Source of the DNA: Deltaproteobacteria bacterium | GTDB lineage: Bacteria > Myxococcota_A > UBA796 > JAFGLY01 | DNA: 64,000 bases | Assembly: GCA_016927815.1 (NCBI GenBank) | Contig: JAFGLY010000114.1 | Location: 26,140 to 90,139, forward strand | Reading direction: 5' to 3' | Part shown: positions 50,667-57,607 of the stretch, in pieces | Layout: the number at the start of each line of letters is the position of its first letter | How positions within the stretch are numbered: the stretch's first letter is position 1 | The notes under the pieces: generated by a model | Database searches by the model: none | Seen by the model: the letters and a program-made list of their open reading frames with translations, nothing else | Told to the model about the DNA's origin: nothing | Translations under genes and position numbers: made by a program

Positions 50667-52369
50667 GCGTCGTCCTCGGCCTGAACGAGTTCTTCCACGA
50701 CACGGCCGCGGCCCTCGTGGTGGATGGCCGCCTGGTGGCGCTCATCGAGCAGGAACGGCTCGACCGGCGCAAGCACGCCGAGGGCTTCGCCCTGCTCGGG
50801 CCGCCGCCCTGGGAAGCGATCCGCTGGTGCCTGACGCGCGCGGGCCTCTCCTTCCGTGACGTCGACCGCATCGCGGTCTCCTTCGACGCCGACGCGCCCC
50901 GGGCGCTCGGCATCCTGGCCGGGATCGTCCGCGGGAACCTCGAGCGGGCCTCTGTCCGGAACACGCTACGGAACCGCTTTCAGCTCGAGGACCCCGCCCT
51001 GAGGTTCTTCGGTGGACTCACCCTGGGCATGGCGCGACGCCGGGCCTTTCTCGAGGACCTGTCCCGGCGGTGCGACGCGCCGGTCGAAGTCGTGAACCAC
51101 CACCTCGCGCATGCGGCCAGCGCGTTCTTCCCCTCGGGCTTCGACGATGCCGCGATCGTCGTGCTGGACGGACAGGGCGACGCGTGCCCCACGTCCCTCT
51201 GGGAGGGCCGGGGCGACCGGCTCGTGCTCAGGGACCTGGAACCGGATCCCGAGAACTCCCTGGGGATCCTCTACCGGGCCATCTCCCTCGCGCTCGGCTT
51301 CACGTTCATGGACGCGGGCAAGACCATGGGCCTGGCCGCCTGGGGCCGAGCCCGCGAGCCGTACCTGTCCATGCTCCGACCCGAGGGCGACCGGTACACG
51401 ATCGACTGGCCGCTGGTCAAGCGGATCACGCGGCACCACGCCCGCTACTCGGGCGAACTCCAGGACGTGCACCGGGACATGGCCGCCTCCGTGCAGCAGC
51501 GCCTGGAGGAGGTGGGCGTGCGCCTGGCCCGCCGAGCTCGGGTCCTGGCGCGAAGCCCCCGGATCTGCCTGGCGGGCGGGGTAGCGCTCAACTGCAATAT
51601 GAACGCCCGGATCCTGACGGACGAGGGGACGGAGGGCATCTGGGTCCAGCCCGGGGCCATGGACATGGGCTGCGCGCTCGGCGCCGCGCTGGTGGCGGCC
51701 CAACGGGCCGGGGATCGCCTCGAACGCGGGTTCGACGTCTACAGCGGCACCGCCTGGTCCGCCGCCTCCATCGAGGCCGCCCTTTGCCAGCGGGGTCTCG
51801 CCTTCCACCGCGTGGAGGATCCAGCCGACGCGGCCGCGGAGCGGCTCGCCCGCCGCGAGATCGTGGGCTGGTTCCAGGGCCGCACCGAGTTCGGCCCCCG
51901 CGCGCTCGGCAGCCGCTCGATCCTGGCCAACCCCGACCGCGCGGAGACGCGCGACCGCACCAACCGCGTCAAGCAGCGGGAGCTGTGGCGACCGCTCGCT
52001 CCCGCGATCCTCGAGGAGAAGGCGAGCGAGTGGTTCGAGGATGCGGCACGGTCCCCGTACATGACGCTCACGTTCCGCTTCCGGCCCGACAGGATCCCGC
52101 TCGTCCCCGCCGTGGTCCATGCCGACGGCAGCGCGCGTGTCCAGACCGTGAACCGTACGGACCACCCCGAGTTCCGTCGATGCATCGAGCGGTTCGAGGC
52201 GCGAACGGGCATCCCCATGGTCATGAACACGTCCTTCAACCGCCGGGGAGAACCCATCGTGCACACGCCGGAGGAGGCCCTGGCCTCTTTTGAGGCGCGG
52301 GAGGAGATGGACTGCCTTGTGGCGGGCCCCTTCGTCGTAGAGCGAACGCCCGGGAGCAAGACCCCGTGA
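50663..52369 (+). CDS. NodU/CmcH-type carbamoyltransferase (3 of 3)
   Basis: 568 residues from GTG 50663 (GTGA overlap). N-terminal NEFFHDTAAALVVDG, H146-H147-x-x-H150 (VNHHLAHAASAFFPSG), D169, LAGGVALNCNMNARI, GRTEFGPRALGSRS, LTFRFRP, MNTSFNRRGEPIV. It is closest in motif wording to the second paralogue (KQRELWRPLAPA, EWFEDAA, VQTV..), which suggests those two arose by a recent tandem duplication, while the first is more distant. Its stop overlaps the start of the first radical SAM gene (GTGA), tying both activities in one operon. Confidence 0.94.
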   Translation: MSVVLGLNEFFHDTAAALVVDGRLVALIEQERLDRRKHAEGFALLGPPPWEAIRWCLTRAGLSFRDVDRIAVSFDADAPRALGILAGIVRGNLERASVRNTLRNRFQLEDPALRFFGGLTLGMARRRAFLEDLSRRCDAPVEVVNHHLAHAASAFFPSGFDDAAIVVLDGQGDACPTSLWEGRGDRLVLRDLEPDPENSLGILYRAISLALGFTFMDAGKTMGLAAWGRAREPYLSMLRPEGDRYTIDWPLVKRITRHHARYSGELQDVHRDMAASVQQRLEEVGVRLARRARVLARSPRICLAGGVALNCNMNARILTDEGTEGIWVQPGAMDMGCALGAALVAAQRAGDRLERGFDVYSGTAWSAASIEAALCQRGLAFHRVEDPADAAAERLARREIVGWFQGRTEFGPRALGSRSILANPDRAETRDRTNRVKQRELWRPLAPAILEEKASEWFEDAARSPYMTLTFRFRPDRIPLVPAVVHADGSARVQTVNRTDHPEFRRCIERFEARTGIPMVMNTSFNRRGEPIVHTPEEALASFEAREEMDCLVAGPFVVERTPGSKTP

Positions 52370-53427
52370 TCGCCCCCGTACGGACCCTCTGGCGGGGATT
52401 CGGGCGCCGGGGTCCGCTCTACGCGATGGTGCAGGTCACGGCCCGATGCAACCTGCGCTGCCGCATGTGCCAGGTCTGGACGTTGGAGCACCAGGGCGGG
52501 GAGGAACTGCCCACCCGTCGGTACCCAGAGATGGCCCGCATCTTCTCCGAGGCCGGCATCCAGGTGGTCACCCTCGCGGGGGAGCCGTTCCTGAGGGACG
52601 ACCTCGCCGAGATCGTGGCCGCGTTCGCCGAGCGAGGGCTCTCGGTCCGCATCCAGTCCAACGGCACGCTCGTCACGCGCGAGCGGGCCGATGCCGTGGT
52701 GGCCGCAGGCCTTCGCGGGATCTCCATCTCGCTCCACTCGCTCGACCCGGCCCGCATGGCGTGGATCGAGGGCCGCGAGGGTGTGCTCGACGAGGTGCTG
52801 GCGGGCGTGGAGGCCATCCGGGCGGCGACCCGGGGGCGACGCCGTTTCCTGCGCTTCCTCAATGCGGTCCTCTTCCAGGGCAACCTCGAGGAAATCCCCG
52901 CTCTGGTGACGTATGCGGCACGCCAGGGCTTCCGCCTGTCGGTCAGCCCCGTCCACGTGTCCAGCCTGCGGACCGAGGAGCGCCAGTTCGTGCCCCGGCT
53001 CGGCGAGGGGCTCGCGCTCCGGCCCGAGGATCGCCCCCGGCTGGAGGCCGTCTCGGCGTTCCTCCTCGAGCAGCGGCGCCACAGCCGCACGGTCCTCAAC
53101 TCCTCGGCCTTCCTGCGGATGCTGCCCCGGTACGTGGACGGCGAGCCGCTGCCCTGGTCCTGCCTGGCCGGCACGCTCTACGCCTTCGTGGATCACCTCG
53201 GCCGGGTGGCGGCCTGCCACGACCTGCCCCCCGTGGGGAGCGTGTTCGACCCCGAGGTGATCCGGACCCTCGTGGCCGGGGATCTCGGCGGCCGCAGCCG
53301 GGCGGATCGCGCGGCGTGCCCGGGCTGCCTCCTTCCGTGCTGGACCGAGCTGTCCCTGCTCTTTTCCCACCCCGGGGCCTTTCTCGAAGGCGTCGAGGCC
53401 AACCTCCCGCGGGTGCGTGCATCATGA
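52366..53427 (+). CDS. Radical SAM enzyme with C-terminal Cys cluster
   Basis: 353 residues from GTG 52366. The [4Fe-4S]-SAM site is C28-x3-C32-x2-C35 in ARCNLRCRMCQVW. The SAM-binding GGE-like element is TLAGEPFLRDD, then SNGTLVT and ISISLHSLDPARM. The C-terminal part has SCLAGTLYAFVDHLGRVAACHD and ACPGCLLPCWTE, a SPASM/twitch-like set of cysteines that would hold one or two further clusters. SPASM members modify peptides or sugars (for example epimerisation or dehydrogenation). It is translationally coupled on both sides (GTGA and ATGA). Confidence 0.9.
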   Translation: MIAPVRTLWRGFGRRGPLYAMVQVTARCNLRCRMCQVWTLEHQGGEELPTRRYPEMARIFSEAGIQVVTLAGEPFLRDDLAEIVAAFAERGLSVRIQSNGTLVTRERADAVVAAGLRGISISLHSLDPARMAWIEGREGVLDEVLAGVEAIRAATRGRRRFLRFLNAVLFQGNLEEIPALVTYAARQGFRLSVSPVHVSSLRTEERQFVPRLGEGLALRPEDRPRLEAVSAFLLEQRRHSRTVLNSSAFLRMLPRYVDGEPLPWSCLAGTLYAFVDHLGRVAACHDLPPVGSVFDPEVIRTLVAGDLGGRSRADRAACPGCLLPCWTELSLLFSHPGAFLEGVEANLPRVRAS

Positions 53428-54881
53428 GATGTGCCGTTCTCATTCCCGAGTGGCACGTCGAGGAGATCTTCCTCTCGGCGTTTGCACGGTCCATGGGGTC
53501 GTACCAGGAGCCCTCGGGCACGCTCTACGTGGCCGCGATGCTCGAGAAGGCCGGACACGAGGTTCTCTTCGCGGATGGTGCCTTGTTGACGAACGAGGAG
53601 ATCGTGGCCCGGATCGCGCCGGGTCGACCCCGTTGGGTGGGAATGTACGTCTGCGCCGTGCTCTGGCCCTCGGCCCAGCGGTTGCTCACCGCCCTTCGGG
53701 CCGCCCTGCCCGACGCCGTGCTGGCCATCGGCGGGCCCTGGGCCGCCACGATGCCTCGCGAGAGCCTGGAGGCGTGCCCCGCGCTCGACCAGGTCTTCAC
53801 GGGGGAGGGCGAGGAGGCCAGCGTCGAGGCGCTCGCCGCCCTGGAAGCGGGGATCGAGCCCCGCCAGGTCCGCGGCCTGGTGTTCCGGGATCGGGACGGC
53901 ACCCTGGTGGACACCGGCTGGCGCGACATGATCGAAGACCTGGACGCCCTTCCCTTCCCGGCGCGCCACCTTCTGGGCGAGGACATCCAGCGGTGCGCGC
54001 TGCCACCGGGGGGCTACCGCGCACGGCCCGTGGCGCACCTCATCGCCTCCCGCGGGTGTACCAACCGCTGCATCTACTGCTTCCACATGGAGCGCAAGCG
54101 GGGCATCCGGTACCGGTCGGCCGCCAGCATCGTGGACGAGGTGGAGACCTGCGTCTTCCAGTTCGGCTTCCGCGAGGTCCGCTTCCTCGACGACAACTTC
54201 ACGGGCGACCGAGAACGCGTCTTCGAGATCTGCGACCTGCTCGAGGCCCGCCGGCTCACCATCCCCTGGTACGTGTCCTCCCGCGTGGACACGGTGGACT
54301 TCGAGATGCTGACGCGCATGAAGCGGGCCGGCTGCTGGGCCATCCTCTACGGCATCGAGACCGGCGTCCAGAAGAACCTCAATGCCATCGGCAAGCACGT
54401 CACGCTCGAACAGATCCGGTCTGCGGTCGCCATGACCAGGAAGGCCGGGATCGAGATGTTCCTGCCCTTCATGTTCGGCATCCCGGGGGAGACGTACGAG
54501 GAGGGCCTGCAGACGATCGACTTCGCCATCGAGCTGGACCCCTACTACGCGAACTTCAACACGCTCACGCCCTTTCCCGGCACCTGGCTGTGGGACCACG
54601 GGGACAGGCTGGGCCGCATGTCCCGGGATCCCGCCCGCATGAACTTCCAGGCCGCGGCCTTCGTGCCCAACACCATGACCGAGGCCCAGATCGTCGACTT
54701 GAGGCGCATCGCCTTCCGGCGGTTCTACAGTCGACCCCGGTTCATGGTTCGCTGGCTCCGGGGGGCCACCAACCGCCACGTGATTGGCGCCCTGATCCGC
54801 GGCATCCCCTCCTTCGCCACGCTGTGGCTCCGGCCGGACGCCTTCTGGAACGCACCCGAGCAGCCCGCCGGCGACCCCTAG
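53424..54881 (+). CDS. B12-binding-type radical SAM enzyme (BchE/HpnP-like)
   Basis: 485 residues from ATG 53424. N-terminal Rossmann-like domain of the B12-binding fold (SGTLYVAAMLEKAGHEVLFAD; WVGMYVCAVLWPSAQRLLTAL; VLAIGGPWAATMPRESLE; FTGEGEEA), although the DxHxxG cobalamin-His motif is not visible. The radical SAM core has C212-x3-C216-x2-C219 (SRGCTNRCIYC), VRFLDDNFTGDRERVFEICD, WYVSSRVDTVD, and ILYGIETGVQKNLN, followed by LPFMFGIPGETYEEGL. Relatives do methylations or oxidations on unactivated carbons. Its stop shares CTAG with the convergent PAS/HisKA gene. Confidence 0.9.
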   Translation: MRCAVLIPEWHVEEIFLSAFARSMGSYQEPSGTLYVAAMLEKAGHEVLFADGALLTNEEIVARIAPGRPRWVGMYVCAVLWPSAQRLLTALRAALPDAVLAIGGPWAATMPRESLEACPALDQVFTGEGEEASVEALAALEAGIEPRQVRGLVFRDRDGTLVDTGWRDMIEDLDALPFPARHLLGEDIQRCALPPGGYRARPVAHLIASRGCTNRCIYCFHMERKRGIRYRSAASIVDEVETCVFQFGFREVRFLDDNFTGDRERVFEICDLLEARRLTIPWYVSSRVDTVDFEMLTRMKRAGCWAILYGIETGVQKNLNAIGKHVTLEQIRSAVAMTRKAGIEMFLPFMFGIPGETYEEGLQTIDFAIELDPYYANFNTLTPFPGTWLWDHGDRLGRMSRDPARMNFQAAAFVPNTMTEAQIVDLRRIAFRRFYSRPRFMVRWLRGATNRHVIGALIRGIPSFATLWLRPDAFWNAPEQPAGDP

Positions 54882-55561
54882 CTCCGGTTCTCCCTGGGCC
54901 AGGTTTCCTCTCGGAAGCGCCGGATGATGAAGGCGATCCGGTCGAGCTGCTCCTGGATCTTCTCGAGACGCCGGGTGACGGGCTCGGGAAGATCGGGGCC
55001 GGTGGAGATCATCTCGAGCAGTCCCATGGCCACGGTGAGCGGCTGGTTCAACTCGTGGGCCAGCTTCCGGCCCTGCGCCTGGTCCCCCATGCGCTGCTCG
55101 GCCTCGATGGCTCGACGGGTGGCTTCCTCGAGCTTCTCCTGGAGCTTGTTCTCCGTGCCCAGATCCTGGAGGAGCACCACCGTGGACACCATGTCCCCGT
55201 CCAGGTTCCGCACCGCGACCCCGTAGAGTCGACTGGGGAGGGGTTTGCCGGCCTTGTCCCGCATGTCCAGGTCAAACCTGCACCCCTGGCCCTGCTTGTC
55301 CTCGACGAGCGCCTCTCGGACGCGCAGGGTGTCGTCCGGGTCGACGTAGTAGTCGCTGTCGCGCTCCTCGCCCCACGGGCCCCAGGTGCAGCCCAGGCGC
55401 GTTCGGGCCGCAGGGTTGCCCCCGATGAGGAACCCGTCGGCATCCATCGAGAGCACCGGGAAGGGAAGGATGCTGAGCAGGGCCAGGGCCGCTTCGGACG
55501 ACAGCGGCAGGACGTCCTCCTCCTCCCCATCGAGGTCGAAAGGCGGCGTGCGTGGCGGCAT
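54878..55561 (-). CDS. PAS and HisKA (dimerisation/phosphoacceptor) protein without ATPase domain
   Basis: 227 residues. A PAS fold lies at about 20-140 (LALLSILPFPVLSMDADGFLIGGNPAA; VSTVVLLQDLG), then a coiled coil and a HisKA H-box RKLAHELNQPLTVAMGLLEM, the H-E-x-N-x-P pattern of the phosphoacceptor His. The gene ends shortly after the second DHp helix (IAFIIRRFREETWP), with no N, G1 or G2 ATP-binding boxes. It may dimerise with and be phosphorylated by another kinase, or be a signal-integrating partner. The stop overlaps the radical SAM stop on the other strand (54878-54881). Confidence 0.82.
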   Translation of the reverse strand: MPPRTPPFDLDGEEEDVLPLSSEAALALLSILPFPVLSMDADGFLIGGNPAARTRLGCTWGPWGEERDSDYYVDPDDTLRVREALVEDKQGQGCRFDLDMRDKAGKPLPSRLYGVAVRNLDGDMVSTVVLLQDLGTENKLQEKLEEATRRAIEAEQRMGDQAQGRKLAHELNQPLTVAMGLLEMISTGPDLPEPVTRRLEKIQEQLDRIAFIIRRFREETWPRENRS

Positions 55562-55570
55562 GCAGGCGTT

Positions 55571-56755
55571 CTATCCCGCCTGTGAAGGGTCGTCGTGCCC
55601 CGCGGCGGCCAGGGCGGCGCGGTGGACCTCCCACACCGGCACCCCGTGCTCGCGTGCCCGGAGCGCGCAGTCCTCGTACTCGGGGGCAGGGCGGGGCGGA
55701 GCCCCCGGCAGCAGCGCCTCCTTTACGCGTACCGGGCCGTAGGGGGTAGCCACCGTGCGGAACCTGCGGTCCAGGATTCTGCGGGCCTGGTACCGGACGC
55801 GCACGCCCAGCGTGGAGCCGTGGCCGAGGAGGATGCGAGCCACCGAATCGACGTCCCCGGGGGAGGCCAGCGCGGTCAGGAGCAGGCCCGGCCGCCCCTT
55901 CTTCATCAGGACGGGCGTGGCGAAGACGTCGAGCGCACCCGCTGCGAGACAGGCTTCGAGGATCGGGGGCACGAACGCGCCGGGCAGGTCGTCCACCTGG
56001 GTCTCCAGTACCGCCACTTCGTCGCCCTCGAGCCCGTCCGGCGGCACCTCCCCGAGGAGGGCCCGCAGCACGTTGGGCAAAGGGCCATCCTCGCGGCTGC
56101 CGGCACCGGTGCCGGTACGACGAAGCACCATGGCAGGCGGCTCCCCGGGCACGGCCAGGGCCGCGAGCAGGGCCGCTCCGGTGGGCGTGACGTGTTCGCC
56201 CGGGCCGGGTCCCGCGCAGACCGGCCACCCCTCGAGGAGGTGCAGGGTGGCCGGGGCGGGCAGGGGCAACCGGCCGTGCTGCGTGAGCACGGTGCCACCC
56301 GAGAGCGGGACCGGGCCCGCCACGATCCGATCCACGCCCAGGCTCTCCAAGGCCGCGCACGCGCCCACCACGTCGGCGATGGAATCGATCGCCCCGACCT
56401 CGTGGAACGTGACCCGTTCGGGGGGAACGCCGTGGACCCGCCCCTCGGCCTCGGCCAGGCGAGCGAAGGTGCCCAACGCCCGCTCGCGGACGCGCGGCGG
56501 CAGGGGCGCCGCCTCGATGCTGGCCGCGACGTCGGCGTGGGTGCGGTGGGTGTGGGGGGAGGTCGGATCGCGGACGACGAACCGGCGGGCGGCGAGCGCT
56601 CCCCTCTGGACCGTCTCCTCGGCGACCTGGATCGGGCCGAGGCCCTCGAGAGCCCTCCGCACGTCGTCCAGGGGGGCGCCCAGGTCGAGCAGCGCGCCCA
56701 CCAGCATGTCCCCGGAGCAACCCGCCTGGATGTCGAGGAAGATCAGCCGTTCCAC
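55571..56755 (-). CDS. larC: LarC: nickel-pincer cofactor biosynthesis nickel chelatase
   Basis: 394 residues from GTG 56755, which overlaps the larB stop region by 13 bp. Family features: LIFLDIQAGCSGDMLVGALLDLG, VTFHEVGAIDSIADVVGACAA, GGTVLTQHGRLPLPAPA, TPTGAALLAALA, ETQVDDLPGAFVPPILEACLAAGALDVF, TPVLMKKGRPG. LarC inserts nickel into the pyridinium cofactor made by LarB and LarE for lactate racemase-type enzymes. LarA and LarE are not in this window. Confidence 0.92.
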   Translation of the reverse strand: MERLIFLDIQAGCSGDMLVGALLDLGAPLDDVRRALEGLGPIQVAEETVQRGALAARRFVVRDPTSPHTHRTHADVAASIEAAPLPPRVRERALGTFARLAEAEGRVHGVPPERVTFHEVGAIDSIADVVGACAALESLGVDRIVAGPVPLSGGTVLTQHGRLPLPAPATLHLLEGWPVCAGPGPGEHVTPTGAALLAALAVPGEPPAMVLRRTGTGAGSREDGPLPNVLRALLGEVPPDGLEGDEVAVLETQVDDLPGAFVPPILEACLAAGALDVFATPVLMKKGRPGLLLTALASPGDVDSVARILLGHGSTLGVRVRYQARRILDRRFRTVATPYGPVRVKEALLPGAPPRPAPEYEDCALRAREHGVPVWEVHRAALAAAGHDDPSQAG

Positions 56756-57507
56756 GTGGGAATCCCCGCAATCAGGGCAGCCACCGAGGCCGCGCCGAAG
56801 CCGTTGTCGATGTTGACCACGCTCACCCCGGGGGCGCAGGCGTTGAGCATGCCGAGCAGGGGCGCGATGCCTCCGAACGCCGCGCCGTAGCCGACGCTGG
56901 TGGGCACGGCGACGACCGGCCGCCCGACCAGGCCTGCGACCACGCTCGGCAGGGCGCCCTCCATGCCGGCCACCACCACCACGGCCCGGCAGGCCCTCAA
57001 TGTCTCGACGTGAGGCATCAGGCGGTGCAGTCCCGCCACGCCCACGTCCCGCACGCGGTGCACGGGCAGGCCGAAGGCCTCCAGCACCACCGCGGCCTCC
57101 TCGGCGACGGGCAGGTCGCTCGTCCCGGCGCACACCACGGCCACCGGGGCGTCGCTCGGCTCGGGGTGCCGTCCCTCCGGCAGCCACACGAGCACCCGGG
57201 CGACCGCGTGGTGGGTGACCCCGGGCAGGGCCACACACACCTCGGCCGCCAGCGTCGCGTCCACACGCGTGGCCACGGCCACCTCGCCGGCCTCGTGTAG
57301 CGCCCGGAGGATGGCGGTGATCTGGGGGCCGGTCTTGCCCTCCCCGTAGACCACCTCGGGCAGGCCCGTGCGGGGCCGGCGATCGAGATCGAGATGGGCG
57401 AAACCCAGATCGACTTCGGCCGGGAGGAGCATGGAGAGGGCCTGCTCCACACTCACGGCTTCCGTCCGGACCTGCTGGAGGATCCGTGCCAGCGCTTCCC
57501 GGTCCAC
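56743..57507 (-). CDS. larB: LarB: nickel-pincer cofactor biosynthesis carboxylase/hydrolase
   Basis: 254 residues from GTG 57507, chosen because GGAGG lies 5 bp upstream and a TAGAGG box 29 bp upstream; an ATG at 57579 would add 24 low-complexity residues. Similar to PurE in its second half: AVVCAGTSDLPVAEEAAVVLEAFG, VHRVRDVGVAGLHRLM, VVVAGMEGALPSVVAGLV, VVAVPTSVGYGAAFGG, LLGMLNACAPGVSVVNIDNGFGAA. LarB carboxylates and hydrolyses nicotinic acid adenine dinucleotide, the first step of the pincer cofactor. It runs into larC with a 13-bp overlap. Confidence 0.93.
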   Translation of the reverse strand: MDREALARILQQVRTEAVSVEQALSMLLPAEVDLGFAHLDLDRRPRTGLPEVVYGEGKTGPQITAILRALHEAGEVAVATRVDATLAAEVCVALPGVTHHAVARVLVWLPEGRHPEPSDAPVAVVCAGTSDLPVAEEAAVVLEAFGLPVHRVRDVGVAGLHRLMPHVETLRACRAVVVVAGMEGALPSVVAGLVGRPVVAVPTSVGYGAAFGGIAPLLGMLNACAPGVSVVNIDNGFGAASVAALIAGIPTWNG

Positions 57508-57545
57508 CGTCACCTCCGCCGCTCGGGGACGGCCCCCTCTAGCCC

Positions 57546-57566
57546 GTTCCCCGATGGCGGGGGAAC
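57546..57566. promoter_or_regulatory. Inverted repeat in the larB/S41 divergent spacer
   Basis: GTTCCCC (57546-57552) and GGGGAAC (57560-57566), 7-bp perfect arms with 7-bp loop, between larB (start 57507) and the S41 protease (start 57608). It may be an operator for one or both genes. Confidence 0.3.
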
Positions 57567-57607
57567 CGCCGTCCGACATACAGGGGGGTCCTGCGGGGAT
57601 TCGAACG

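Noticed and set aside
57508..57579. ATG 57579 as the larB start
   Set aside because: It adds 24 low-complexity residues, leaves 28 bp for two divergent promoters and puts the inverted repeat in the coding region; GTG 57507 has a better ribosome site.
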